From the NCBI GenBank assembly GCA_910579395.1, contig CAJTUC010000006.1:44639-108638 (forward strand): a DNA stretch of 64,000 nucleotides, written 5' to 3'. Shown here in pieces: positions 33,999-43,313 of the stretch. The notes under the pieces are model-generated. The model made no database searches, was not told the origin of the DNA, and saw nothing but the letters and a program-made list of their open reading frames with translations. The first letter of the stretch is position 1; every line of letters begins with the position of its first letter. Source of the stretch: an uncultured Lachnospiraceae bacterium. GTDB lineage: Bacteria; Bacillota; Clostridia; Lachnospirales; Lachnospiraceae. The position numbers and the translations under genes were made by a program.

Positions 33999-35426
33999 AT
34001 GGCAGAACAGGCTAAAAAACCGGTTGGAATCATGGAAACCATTCTGCGTGATGCACATCAGTCTCTGATTGCTACGAGAATGCCTACCGAGATGATGCTT
34101 CCAATCGTAGAGAAAATGGATAAAGTTGGTTATCATGCGGTAGAATGCTGGGGCGGCGCGACCTTTGATGCATCCCTGCGTTTCCTGAAAGAAGACCCGT
34201 GGGACAGATTAAGAAAGTTAAGGGACGGTTTTAAAAATACCAAACTGCAGATGCTCTTCAGAGGTCAGAACATTTTGGGATACAGACCTTATGCGGACGA
34301 TGTAGTGGACAGCTTCGTAGAGAAGTCCATTGCAAATGGTATTGATATCATCCGTATTTTTGACTGCCTGAACGATTTGAGAAACTTACAGGAAGCAGTT
34401 AATGCGACCAACAAGGTGAAGGCAAGAGAAGGCAGAGGACATGCGCAGGTTGCGCTTTCCTATACTCTGGGCGATGCTTATACAATGGAATACTGGATGG
34501 ATATGGCGAAGAAAATTGAAGAGATGGGCGCTGACTCTATCTGTATCAAGGATATGGCAGGTCTGCTCGTTCCTTATAAGGCTTCCGAAATGATTTCAGC
34601 GATGAAGTCAGCGACAAAACTTCCGATTCAGCTTCATACACACTATACATCCGGTGTGGCAGGCATGACTTATCTGAAAGCGGTAGAAGCGGGTGTAGAC
34701 GTTATCGATTGTGCGATTTCACCTTTTGCTATGGGAACGTCACAGCCGGCGACGGAAGTTATGGTCGAGACCTTCAAAGGAACTCCTTACGATACGGGAT
34801 ATGATCAGAATCTGCTTGCAGAAATCGCAGATTACTTCAGACCTTACAGAGACGAGTGTCTCGCGAGCGGTCTGTTGAATCCGAAGGTTATGGGCGTTGA
34901 TATCAAGACATTGCTGTATCAGGTTCCGGGTGGTATGCTTTCCAACATGGTGAGCCAGTTGAAAGAGCAGAATGCGGAAGATAAGTATTATGACGTGCTG
35001 CGAGAGATTCCGCAGGTAAGAAAAGACCTGGGTGAACCGCCGCTCGTTACACCGTCTTCTCAGATCGTAGGTACACAGGCTGTATTTAACGTACTGATGG
35101 GCGAAAGATATAAGATGGCAACGAAAGAGACCAAAGCGGTTCTTCGTGGTGAATACGGACAGACCGTTAAACCGATGAATCAGGAAATCATCGACAAGGT
35201 CATTCCGGGAGAAAAGAGAATCACCTGTCGGCCGGCCGACCTGCTTGAGAATGAGATGGATAAGCTGGAAGCGGAGATGAAGGAATGGAAACAGCAGGAT
35301 GAGGATGTATTGTCCTATGCGCTTTTCCCGCAGGTAGCGACCGATTTCTTCAAATATCGTCAGGCTCAGCAGGAAAAAGTTGATATGACACAGGCTGATA
35401 CCAAAAATAACGCATATCCGGTCTGA
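33999..35426 (+). CDS. oadA: Oxaloacetate decarboxylase alpha / 5S-type carboxyltransferase
   Basis: A 475-residue carboxyltransferase with a TIM-barrel HMGL-like domain: ETILRDAHQSLIATRM, CWGGATFDASLRFLKEDPWDRLR, FDCLNDLRNL, IKDMAGLLVP and HTHYTSGVAGMTYLKAVEAGVD (metal-binding HxH). Biotin domain is absent, like the 5S subunit of transcarboxylase and PycB. ATG 33999 has AAGGAGG at 33984-33990. It would move CO2 between oxaloacetate/pyruvate and the separate biotin carrier. Ends the operon; a strong terminator follows. Confidence 0.92.
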   Translation: MAEQAKKPVGIMETILRDAHQSLIATRMPTEMMLPIVEKMDKVGYHAVECWGGATFDASLRFLKEDPWDRLRKLRDGFKNTKLQMLFRGQNILGYRPYADDVVDSFVEKSIANGIDIIRIFDCLNDLRNLQEAVNATNKVKAREGRGHAQVALSYTLGDAYTMEYWMDMAKKIEEMGADSICIKDMAGLLVPYKASEMISAMKSATKLPIQLHTHYTSGVAGMTYLKAVEAGVDVIDCAISPFAMGTSQPATEVMVETFKGTPYDTGYDQNLLAEIADYFRPYRDECLASGLLNPKVMGVDIKTLLYQVPGGMLSNMVSQLKEQNAEDKYYDVLREIPQVRKDLGEPPLVTPSSQIVGTQAVFNVLMGERYKMATKETKAVLRGEYGQTVKPMNQEIIDKVIPGEKRITCRPADLLENEMDKLEAEMKEWKQQDEDVLSYALFPQVATDFFKYRQAQQEKVDMTQADTKNNAYPV

Positions 35427-35481
35427 ATACGTTAGCATTCAAACAAAGGTTCTGTTTAGCAGAATTTCCATAGAATAGAAA

Positions 35482-35515
35482 AAAAGTGTCTCTGGCAAAA
35501 TGCAGAGACACTTTT
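35482..35515 (+). terminator. Terminator of the decarboxylase operon
   Basis: AAAAGTGTCTCTG and CAGAGACACTTTT pair over 13 bases around an 8-base loop; A-rich before and T-rich after, so it could act on both strands. Confidence 0.85.
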
Positions 35516-35533
35516 AAAATGAAACAATGAAGT

Positions 35534-35582
35534 AAAACTATATTGATGTGTTATTGACTAATATAGTTTTATCGTATATAAT
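35534..35582 (+). promoter_or_regulatory. Promoter of the chemoreceptor gene with an overlapping dyad
   Basis: TTGACT (35554-35559), 17-base spacer, TATAAT (35577-35582). An inverted repeat AAAACTATATT (35534-35544) and AATATAGTTTT (35560-35570) spans the -35 box, as expected for an operator. About 200 bases of AT-rich leader follow before the gene; I see no riboswitch in it. Confidence 0.8.
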
Positions 35583-35781
35583 ATAGTGCAATCAGATAAA
35601 ACGGCAGAAGATGCCAATCATCATAGCTTATATAACTTATTCTTCTTATATAGATTATTCTATGTTACTATATTATTGTGAAGCCATAGAATATGTGATG
35701 TGGAGACCGTTTTCGGGTTTATTCTGAAGTATCGCATTATATGGAATTGATTTTTATTGTTAATAATATGGAGGGGCGGTA

Positions 35782-37500
35782 ATGAGAGATAAGTTGAATA
35801 AGTATCGGATTAGGGAGCGGCTGGAGCATGCGTTTACGATTGCATCCGGCATTCCTGCATTGGCCGCAGTAGTGGCTTTGATTACGATTATTGTAGTTGC
35901 AGTGGTTTATGCCGGTGCGTTGCGGGATTATGGCTTTGCACAGGGGGATGTGGGCAAGGCCATGACATATTTTGCTGAGACAAGATCGGCTCTGCGTGGT
36001 GTTATCGGCTATGACGAGATGAGCGCAATTGAGGATATGCTGGCATCTCATGATGAAAATGTAAGGCTTTTTGAACAGAGTTTTGCTGAATTGGAAGCTG
36101 CCATGGTTTCGGATGAGAATAAGGCGATTTATCATGAGCTTTCTGCAGAACTGGCGGATTATTGGATACTTGAAAATGAAATACTGACATTGGGGACAAC
36201 GACAGACAGAGCAATTGCCACGGAAGCACAGAACAGGGCGATGAATGAGTTGATGCCGTTGTTTGATGAAATATACGAAGAACTGACAAAGATCATGGAT
36301 GTTAAGGTTGAACGGGGAAACAGTATTTCCGCAACGATGACGGTCGTATGTATCGCTCTGATTGCCGTAATTGCTGTGATCATTGTTGTATCGGTGATAT
36401 TATCGATTCGTTTGGGAAGAAATATTGCGGACGGCATCTCACAGCCGATGAAATCGCTTGGCGGCAGGCTGGAAGGTTTTGCAAAGGGTGATCTTTTCAG
36501 TCCGTTCCCGACGGTGGAAACGAAGGATGAGGTCGCAGATATGATCAAAGCCGCGACCGATATGGCAGAAGCGCTTGATTTTATCATTGCGGATATGGAA
36601 TACACGTTGGGAAGGATGGCAGATTCTGATTATACCGTAAGATCGAGGGACAGTTCACGGTATATAGGAGATTTTAAGCAGTTGTTCGATTCTTCTAAAA
36701 AGTTGAGAGACTGTATGGTCGATACATTGCAGTTTATCGGAGATTCTTCCGTACAGGTTACGGCTGGCTCAGATAATCTGGCTGAAACATCACAGAGTCT
36801 TGCAGAAGGCGCTACGGAACAGGCAAGTGCGGTTGAAGAACTTCAGGCAACAATCACAACGATTGCCGAGGCGGCGGAGCAGGCGGCGGCCAATGCAGAG
36901 GATGCTTATCAACAATCGCAGGAATATGCGGACTTGGCGGATAACAGCAGTTCAGATATTAAAGCAATGGTAGAGGCAATGGAACGGATTAATGAGGCCT
37001 CAAAGAAAATTGGAAATATTATTTCGGAAATTGAGAGTATTGCATCTCAGACAAATCTGCTTTCCTTGAATGCTTCTATTGAAGCGGCAAGAGCGGGAGA
37101 AGCAGGAAGAGGATTTTCCGTTGTGGCTGATCAAATCAGACAGCTTGCGGAGCAGAGCAGTAAATCGGCAGTGGATACCAGAACACTGATAGAAGGCGCT
37201 ATGCAGGAAGTTGAAAATGGTAATAAGGTAGCAGAGCGTGCTGTAGCTTCTATTGGGATAGTCGTAGAAGGTATCAGAAAGGTTGCAGCTTCTTCCAGAG
37301 AATTGAGCACTGTTTCCAAAAGTCAGGCGGAAACGATGAAAGAAGCAGAGGAAGGAATCAATCAGATTTCGGATGTTATTCAAACGAATGCAGCAGTTGC
37401 ACAGGAGTCTTCTGCAACCAGCCAGGAGTTGTCCGCTTCAGCAGCTTCATTGGATGCTTTGATTGCCAAATTTGAGCTGCCACCGGCAAAAAGGGGTTAA
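35782..37500 (+). CDS. Methyl-accepting chemotaxis protein
   Basis: A 572-residue chemoreceptor. Membrane helices at about 25-48 and 185-210 bound a 135-residue four-helix-type sensor domain; a HAMP region follows (about 212-265), then the signalling domain with the tip ESIASQTNLLSLNASIEAARAGEAG (only its core QTNLLSLNASIEAARAG is diagnostic). No C-terminal CheR-tethering pentapeptide is seen. It is transcribed alone from the promoter at 35554. Ligand unknown. A cheR gene lies 6 kb downstream. Confidence 0.94.
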   Translation: MRDKLNKYRIRERLEHAFTIASGIPALAAVVALITIIVVAVVYAGALRDYGFAQGDVGKAMTYFAETRSALRGVIGYDEMSAIEDMLASHDENVRLFEQSFAELEAAMVSDENKAIYHELSAELADYWILENEILTLGTTTDRAIATEAQNRAMNELMPLFDEIYEELTKIMDVKVERGNSISATMTVVCIALIAVIAVIIVVSVILSIRLGRNIADGISQPMKSLGGRLEGFAKGDLFSPFPTVETKDEVADMIKAATDMAEALDFIIADMEYTLGRMADSDYTVRSRDSSRYIGDFKQLFDSSKKLRDCMVDTLQFIGDSSVQVTAGSDNLAETSQSLAEGATEQASAVEELQATITTIAEAAEQAAANAEDAYQQSQEYADLADNSSSDIKAMVEAMERINEASKKIGNIISEIESIASQTNLLSLNASIEAARAGEAGRGFSVVADQIRQLAEQSSKSAVDTRTLIEGAMQEVENGNKVAERAVASIGIVVEGIRKVAASSRELSTVSKSQAETMKEAEEGINQISDVIQTNAAVAQESSATSQELSASAASLDALIAKFELPPAKRG

Positions 37501-37513
37501 ACAGGTAGAAGCG

Positions 37514-37545
37514 AACCTCCGAATCAGGGATGATCCGGGGGTTTT
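37514..37545 (+). terminator. Terminator after the chemoreceptor gene
   Basis: AACCTCCG and CGGGGGTT pair (one G-U) around a 14-base loop, then four T bases. Confidence 0.7.
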
Positions 37546-37617
37546 CTGTATATGATATGCGTGGAATGTGTTTTTATGAAAATGCAAAAATGTTCGGAAA
37601 TGGATATGCTTTTGCTA

Positions 37618-37658
37618 TTGACTAAGGTAACATAATATATTATAATAACGTATGTTAT
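37618..37658 (+). promoter_or_regulatory. Promoter and palindromic operator of the TetR gene
   Basis: TTGACT (37618-37623), 17-base spacer, TATAAT (37641-37646). The palindrome ATAAC-GTAT-GTTAT (37645-37658) overlaps the -10 and start site, placed for autorepression by the TetR-type protein encoded next. Confidence 0.75.
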
Positions 37659-37693
37659 AAAAATATTTTTACCATAGGGGTGAGAATTGCGGT

Positions 37694-38248
37694 ATGGCAA
37701 GAAAAGAAACGATCACGAGAACGGATATTTTGAATGCGGCATTTGAAATGACGATGGAAGAGGGATTTGACCGCGTTACGGCAAGAACTCTTGCAGCAAA
37801 AGCCGGATGTTCTACGCAGCCCATATTCAGAGTGTACAAGAACATGGAAGAGCTGGGAGCAGAGTTGTTTGAGCGGGTAGTCGCGTATTTTGACGAATAT
37901 TATGAGAAATTTCCGAAGAAAAGCGATACGCCTTTTGTCAATCTCGGATTTGCTTATATTAAATTTGCACAGGATTATTCTAAGCTGTTCAAGTTGTTAT
38001 TCGATTCGGAAAATAAGTATGGAAAGAGTCTGTATGATATTTTGAACGGAAAGGGCGGCTCCGTTGTCAAAGAAGTGAATAATGCAAGATTTGCCGGATG
38101 TAACAATCCAAGTGTTATGTTTATGAAGATGTGGATATTTATTCATGGTGCAGCCTGTATGTCATTGACCGGGGATTATGATTTGAACGAGGAGGAGACA
38201 GTTGTACTTTTGGAAGAATCTTATCAAGCTTTCCAGAAAACACTGTAA
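37694..38248 (+). CDS. TetR/AcrR family regulator
   Basis: A 184-residue regulator. The N-terminal TetR HTH is clear: TRTDILNAAFEMTMEEGFDRVTARTLAAKAGCSTQPIFRVYKN, where the final block is the recognition helix region. The C-terminal ligand domain (about 70-184) is TetR_C-like. The palindrome overlapping its promoter suggests self-repression. It precedes an RpiR-type regulator by 50 bases; no transporter gene is adjacent, so its other targets are elsewhere. Confidence 0.9.
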   Translation: MARKETITRTDILNAAFEMTMEEGFDRVTARTLAAKAGCSTQPIFRVYKNMEELGAELFERVVAYFDEYYEKFPKKSDTPFVNLGFAYIKFAQDYSKLFKLLFDSENKYGKSLYDILNGKGGSVVKEVNNARFAGCNNPSVMFMKMWIFIHGAACMSLTGDYDLNEEETVVLLEESYQAFQKTL

Positions 38249-38299
38249 TGGCAGGGGAAAGAGCAGGAAAAGACAGGAAATGTCAGGAAAGGACATCGG

Positions 38300-39244
38300 G
38301 TGGCGGCGTTGGAAAATCGTTACGATATCATTACCAGGATCAATCAGTATTATGGAAAAATGAGCAAAGGGCAGAAGACGATTGCGAATTTCATCTATGA
38401 CCATTATGATCAGGCTGTTTTCATGACGGCGGCGAAACTGGGCGATACGGTTGGTGTCAGCGAGTCTACTGTTGTACGGTTTGCTTCCTATGTCGGTTAC
38501 AGCGGATATCCGGAATTTCAGAAGGATTTGGAAGAGTGGGTACAGAATAAAATCAATTCCGTACAGAAAATCGATGCAAAGTACGGAAGGAGCACACAGT
38601 CGGAGATATTGACTTCTGTACTGAATGCCGATATTGAAAAAATAACGGATACAATTGATAATCTCGATCCGGCGGCTTTCGAAACGGCGGTCAGCATTAT
38701 TCTTGAAGCCAAAAATATTTATATCATGGGCATTCGCAGCTGTGCGCCGTTGGCGGATTTTCTACATTTTTACCTGAATATGATTCGCGGAAATGTGATT
38801 TTGCTCAGATCGACGAGCGTATCGGAGACTTTTGAGCAGATGATTCGGATTGATGAGAAGGATGCGATGATCGGCATCAGCTTTCCGCGCTATTCCATGC
38901 GTACATTGAAGGCAATGGAGTTTGCTAATGACAGGAACGCCAAGGTAATCGCGATCACTGATACAGTACATTCCCCGATGAACCTGTATTCTTCCTGTAA
39001 TCTTTTGGCAAGAAGTGATATGGTCTCCATCGTGGATTCTCTCGTAGCGCCCCTTAGTCTGATCAATGCGCTCGTAGTTGCCATGTGCTTAAAGCGGCCT
39101 GCGGATGTCACGAAGAATCTGAAAGAATTGGAAAGCGCCTGGAATAATTATCAGGTCTATTTGAACGATGAAATCAACTTTATTGATGAAGAATCAATGT
39201 TGAATTATCCTTTGCGCGATCCTTCAAAGGAAGAAGAAGCATGA
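38300..39244 (+). CDS. MurR/RpiR family regulator (HTH plus SIS domain)
   Basis: A 314-residue regulator with an N-terminal HTH_6 domain (MSKGQKTIANFIYDHYDQAVFMTAAKLGDTVGVSESTVVRFASYVGYSGYPEFQ; key part is GVSESTVVRFA) and a C-terminal SIS sugar-isomerase domain (IYIMGIRSCAPLADFLHFYL, ISFPRYSMRT, AITDTVHSP) that binds phosphosugars. The start is GTG 38300 with AGGAAAGGA upstream. Its stop overlaps the flavoprotein start by 4 bases, so both are co-translated. No sugar gene is next to it. Confidence 0.88.
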   Translation: MAALENRYDIITRINQYYGKMSKGQKTIANFIYDHYDQAVFMTAAKLGDTVGVSESTVVRFASYVGYSGYPEFQKDLEEWVQNKINSVQKIDAKYGRSTQSEILTSVLNADIEKITDTIDNLDPAAFETAVSIILEAKNIYIMGIRSCAPLADFLHFYLNMIRGNVILLRSTSVSETFEQMIRIDEKDAMIGISFPRYSMRTLKAMEFANDRNAKVIAITDTVHSPMNLYSSCNLLARSDMVSIVDSLVAPLSLINALVVAMCLKRPADVTKNLKELESAWNNYQVYLNDEINFIDEESMLNYPLRDPSKEEEA

Positions 39245-40551
39245 GCAGAGTTATTGTAACTGGCGGAGGTGCCGCCGGAATGATGGCCGCCGTCAGCGCG
39301 GCAGAGCAGGGGCATCAGGTTCTTTTGCTGGAACAGAATGAAAAGCTTGGGAAAAAGCTCTTTATTACGGGTAAAGGCAGATGCAATGTGACAAATGCCT
39401 GTGAGATAGACAAGCTGTTTGAAAATGTAATCACCAATCCGAAATTTTTATACAGTGCCTTTTATGGATTTGATAATAGAAAAATGATGGCTTTATTGGA
39501 GAAAGCGGGATGCCCGTTGAAGACAGAAAGAGGAGAGCGGGTCTTTCCCGCTTCTGACCATTCTTCGGACATTATCGCAGCCATGCAGCGTCTTTTGATG
39601 AAAAACGGTGTGGAAGTCCGGCTGCATACGAAGGTACAGAGAATTTTGATAGAACCGTTTCGGCGGGAGCCGTTTTCGACGGATAAGTTCTTCGCAGAGC
39701 CGTCTGTGAAAGCACAGACGGTAAAAGAAATGCTGTCTGTGCGTGTCAGCGGCGTCTGTCTTTCCGATGGAACAAAAGAGGAAGCGGATGCGGTCATTTT
39801 GGCTACAGGTGGGATTTCCTATCCTTCTACGGGGGCAACAGGAGACGGCTATCGGATGGCCGAAGAGGTGGGGCATACAAGAAAGAACTGCATACCGGCA
39901 CTTGTGCCGTTGACGATTTTGGAGGAATGGTGCAGCTCTCTTCAGGGATTGGCTTTGAAAAATGTCAGACTGACAATGTTCGAGGGAGTAAAAAAGCGAT
40001 ATGAAGGGTTTGGAGAGATGCTTTTTACGCATTTCGGAGTGAGCGGGCCGCTCGTGTTGAGTGCCAGCAGTTTTTACGGGAAATGTAAGAAAAAAGAAGA
40101 GGTTTTTCTGGAATTGGATTTAAAGCCGGTGCTGTCGGATGAACAGCTGGATAAAAGGCTTCTGCGGGATTTTGAGGAAAATCAGAATAAGCAGTTTAAA
40201 AATGCCCTAAACGGTTTGTTCCCGGGCAGACTCATACCGGTCATGATAGAACTGTCCGGTATTATGCCGGAGAAAAAAATACATGAGATTACAAGAGAAG
40301 AGAGAAAAAAACTTCTGGAACTGACGAAGCATTTGAAGCTTCAAGTTACGGGCACAAGAGGATTGACTGAGGCGGTCATAACGCAGGGCGGAATTTCGGT
40401 CAGGGAAGTAAATCCTTCCACGATGGAATCCAAAATTGTAAAGAACCTGTATTTTGCCGGAGAGATGTTGGATGTGGATGCGCTGACAGGCGGTTTTAAT
40501 CTACAGATCGCATGGTCAACAGGACATCTTGCGGGTGTCAGCATAGATTAA
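39241..40551 (+). CDS. HI0933-family NAD(P)/FAD-dependent oxidoreductase
   Basis: A 436-residue flavoprotein of the HI0933/BaiN family. The N-terminal FAD-binding Rossmann motif is VTGGGAAGMMAAVSAAEQG, followed by GKKLFITGKGRCNVTN, a family block; ATGGISYPSTGATGDGYRMAE is in the middle and FAGEMLDVDALTGGFNLQIAWSTGHLAG at the end. Members include BaiN, which reduces bile acid intermediates in some Lachnospiraceae, but most are uncharacterised. cmk follows 38 bases downstream, in the order flavoprotein-cmk-ispH-S1 common in Clostridia. Confidence 0.92.
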   Translation: MSRVIVTGGGAAGMMAAVSAAEQGHQVLLLEQNEKLGKKLFITGKGRCNVTNACEIDKLFENVITNPKFLYSAFYGFDNRKMMALLEKAGCPLKTERGERVFPASDHSSDIIAAMQRLLMKNGVEVRLHTKVQRILIEPFRREPFSTDKFFAEPSVKAQTVKEMLSVRVSGVCLSDGTKEEADAVILATGGISYPSTGATGDGYRMAEEVGHTRKNCIPALVPLTILEEWCSSLQGLALKNVRLTMFEGVKKRYEGFGEMLFTHFGVSGPLVLSASSFYGKCKKKEEVFLELDLKPVLSDEQLDKRLLRDFEENQNKQFKNALNGLFPGRLIPVMIELSGIMPEKKIHEITREERKKLLELTKHLKLQVTGTRGLTEAVITQGGISVREVNPSTMESKIVKNLYFAGEMLDVDALTGGFNLQIAWSTGHLAGVSID

Positions 40552-40589
40552 ATGCCAGCGGCCTAAAGGCCGCTGGTTGAGAGAAAGGC

Positions 40590-41270
40590 ATGGTTAACAG
40601 TATGGGATATAATATTGCAATAGACGGACCTGCAGGCGCGGGAAAAAGCACGATTGCCAAAAGGGCGGCAAAAGCGCTTGGCTTTATTTATGTGGATACC
40701 GGGGCGATGTATCGTGCAATGGGAATCTTTTTGATGCGCGAAGGCGTAGATACGACGGATGCGGCTGCCATCAGTACTAAATGCAGAGAGGCGGATATTA
40801 CAATTCGTTATGAGAACGGCGAGCAGGTTGTTTATCTGAACGGGGAGAATGTGAACGGTGTTATTCGGAGCGAGCAGGCGGGAACCATGGCATCCCTGAC
40901 GAGCCAGAATCCCGATGTCCGTAAAAAACTAGTGGAGTTACAGCAGAAGCTGGCCGCAGATGCGGATGTGGTAATGGATGGAAGGGATATCGGAACCTGT
41001 GTTCTTCCGAATGCTCAGGTGAAGGTCTATCTGACGGCGGGCAGCAAGGTGCGGGCGATGCGCCGATACAACGAATTGACAGCTAAAGGGGAAACCTGCG
41101 ATATCGATATCATCGAAAAGGATATCATCGAACGGGACCGTCAGGACATGACGCGGGAGATTTCGCCGCTGCGGCAGGCTGAGGATGCTGTTTTAATTGA
41201 TTCTTCAGATATGACGATAGAGGAAGTTGCAGCGCAGATCATCGCGCTGGCAAAGAAGCAGGCAGATTAG
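40590..41270 (+). CDS. cmk: Cytidylate kinase
   Basis: A 226-residue CMP/dCMP kinase. P-loop GPAGAGKSTIAKRAA at about 13-27, FIYVDTGAMYRAMG, DGRDIGTCVLPNAQVKVYLTA and RDRQDMTREISPLRQAEDA are all typical. ATG 40590 and an in-frame ATG at 40602 are both possible starts; GAGAGAAAGG lies just before the first. ispH follows after 16 bases. Confidence 0.95.
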   Translation: MVNSMGYNIAIDGPAGAGKSTIAKRAAKALGFIYVDTGAMYRAMGIFLMREGVDTTDAAAISTKCREADITIRYENGEQVVYLNGENVNGVIRSEQAGTMASLTSQNPDVRKKLVELQQKLAADADVVMDGRDIGTCVLPNAQVKVYLTAGSKVRAMRRYNELTAKGETCDIDIIEKDIIERDRQDMTREISPLRQAEDAVLIDSSDMTIEEVAAQIIALAKKQAD

Positions 41271-41286
41271 GATTGGAGATTTGTGC

Positions 41287-42135
41287 ATGGAAGTCATTTT
41301 AGCTGAAAAGGCGGGATTCTGTTTTGGCGTAAAGCGTGCCGTGGAGACAGTATACGAACAGGCAGGGGCGGACGGGAAAATTTATACATACGGCCCGATC
41401 ATCCATAATGAGGAAGTCGTAAAAGATTTGGAAAAAAAAGGAGTTCATGCCATTGCATCTGAGGCGGAACTGGAAACAATAGCGGAAGGAACGGTCGTAA
41501 TCCGTTCCCATGGCGTGTCGGAGGCCATTTGTGAGAAAATTGAAAGACAGGGTCTGCGCTGTGTGGACGCTACCTGTCCTTTTGTGAAAAGAATTCATGA
41601 TATCGTGAGCAAAGAGAGCGCGGCAGGACGTCAGATTGTCGTGATCGGCAATGCGGGACATCCGGAAGTTGAAGGGATTCTCGGCTGGTGCAGGACGCCT
41701 GCAATTGTAATAGAATCGCTGGAAGAGGCTGAAAAATTCCGGTATGAAGGGGAAAAAGAACTGTGCATTGTGTCACAGACGACATATAACTACAATAAAT
41801 TTCAAGATATAGTTGAAATTTTTGAACAAAAAGGTTACAATGTTATTGTTGTGAATACTATATGTAACGCAACGGAAGTAAGACAGACCGAAGCAAAGAA
41901 GATAGCATCTCAGGTTGATGTGATGATAGTAATAGGTGGGAATCATAGTTCCAATACGCAGAAATTATATGAAATCTGTAAGAAGGAGTGTGAGAACACA
42001 TATTTTATACAGACATTGGATGACTTGTATTTAGAGTTACCTGAATCTGTCCGGCTGGTAGGTATTACAGCAGGGGCCTCTACCCCGAACAATATTATTG
42101 AGGAGGTTCAAAATTATGTCAGAATTAACTTTTGA
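41287..42135 (+). CDS. ispH: 4-hydroxy-3-methylbut-2-enyl diphosphate reductase
   Basis: A 282-residue [4Fe-4S] enzyme, last step of the methylerythritol phosphate isoprenoid pathway. The three cluster cysteines are in AGFCFGVKRAV (Cys12), DATCPFVKRIH (about 99) and NTICNATEVRQ (about 196); IIHNEEV and VIGGNHSSNTQKL are further hallmarks. ATG 41287 gives the family N-terminus; the frame extends upstream into cmk but that part is not conserved. The last 20 bases overlap the S1 gene start, a classic clostridial ispH-S1 coupling. Confidence 0.96.
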   Translation: MEVILAEKAGFCFGVKRAVETVYEQAGADGKIYTYGPIIHNEEVVKDLEKKGVHAIASEAELETIAEGTVVIRSHGVSEAICEKIERQGLRCVDATCPFVKRIHDIVSKESAAGRQIVVIGNAGHPEVEGILGWCRTPAIVIESLEEAEKFRYEGEKELCIVSQTTYNYNKFQDIVEIFEQKGYNVIVVNTICNATEVRQTEAKKIASQVDVMIVIGGNHSSNTQKLYEICKKECENTYFIQTLDDLYLELPESVRLVGITAGASTPNNIIEEVQNYVRINF

Positions 42136-43249
42136 ACAAATGTTAGAAGAGTCTTTAAAGACAATACACACAGGGGAGGTTGTTGAAGGTACAGTCATTG
42201 ATGTTAAGCCGGAAGAGATTGTTCTCAATATCGGATATAAATCAGATGGTATCCTGACAAGAAACGAATATACAAATGAACCAAATGTAGATTTGACAAC
42301 CGTAGTAAAACCCGGTGACACAATGGAAGTAAAGGTATTGAAGGTAAATGACGGAGAAGGACAAGTCCTTCTTACTTATAAACGTCTTGCCGCAGACAGA
42401 GGTAATAAGAGGATTGAAGAGGCATATAATAATAAAGAAGTGCTGACGGCGAAAGTCGTTCAGGTACTTGACGGCGGTCTCAGCGTCGTTGTTGAGGAAG
42501 TCAGAATCTTCATTCCGGCAAGCCTCGTATCAGACAGTTATGAGAAGGACCTGACCAAATATGCCGGACAGGAAATTCAGTTCGTGATCAGCGAATACAA
42601 CCCGAAGAGAAGACGTTACATTGGTGACCGTAAGCAGCTGCTTCTGGCTGAAAAAGCGGAACTGCAGAAGCAATTATTCGAAAGAATCAAAGAAGGTGAT
42701 ACAGTCGAAGGCGTTGTGAAGAATGTTACGGACTTCGGTGCATTTATCGATTTGGGCGGCGCTGACGGACTGCTTCATATTTCCGAGATGTCATGGGGAA
42801 GAGTGGAGAATCCCAAGAAAGTATTCAAGGTAGGCGATAAATTAAAAGTTCTGATCAAAGAGATTTCCGGAACGAAAGTCGCGCTCAGCCTGAAATTTGA
42901 AGATGCCAATCCCTGGAAGGATGCGGCAGAGAAATATGCGGCAGGCAATGTTGTGACAGGAAGAGTTGCCAGAATGACAGATTTTGGCGCGTTCATTGAA
43001 TTGGAATCCGGTATTGATGCGCTGCTTCATGTATCTCAGATATCCAAAGATCATATTGACAAGCCGTCGGATGTTCTGAAAGTGGGAGAGGAAGTAACTG
43101 CCAAAGTAGTTGATTTCAATGAGAATGACAAGAAAATCAGTCTGAGCATCAAGGCGATGCTCGCACCGGAACCGAAGGCGGCAGAGGAAGAGGATGCCGA
43201 TGTCGTATCCGTAGATATCGACTCTGTTATCGCAAATGAAAGCGAATAA
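42116..43249 (+). CDS. S1 RNA-binding domain protein (ribosomal S1-like)
   Basis: A 377-residue protein with four S1 domains: about residues 15-85, 100-165, 185-255 and 270-340. The last two carry the strong motifs TDFGAFIDLGGADGLLHISEMSW and TDFGAFIELESGIDALLHVSQIS. ATG 42116 is preceded by AGGAGG inside ispH. Members of this group take the place of the six-domain S1 of proteobacteria and bind mRNA; whether it is ribosome-bound here is not known. Confidence 0.9.
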   Translation: MSELTFEQMLEESLKTIHTGEVVEGTVIDVKPEEIVLNIGYKSDGILTRNEYTNEPNVDLTTVVKPGDTMEVKVLKVNDGEGQVLLTYKRLAADRGNKRIEEAYNNKEVLTAKVVQVLDGGLSVVVEEVRIFIPASLVSDSYEKDLTKYAGQEIQFVISEYNPKRRRYIGDRKQLLLAEKAELQKQLFERIKEGDTVEGVVKNVTDFGAFIDLGGADGLLHISEMSWGRVENPKKVFKVGDKLKVLIKEISGTKVALSLKFEDANPWKDAAEKYAAGNVVTGRVARMTDFGAFIELESGIDALLHVSQISKDHIDKPSDVLKVGEEVTAKVVDFNENDKKISLSIKAMLAPEPKAAEEEDADVVSVDIDSVIANESE

Positions 43250-43313
43250 AACGAGTAAAGGAAGGTTTTCCTAAACGCATTTTCTAAAATAAGTAAGAGA
43301 GTGGGAATCGCAT

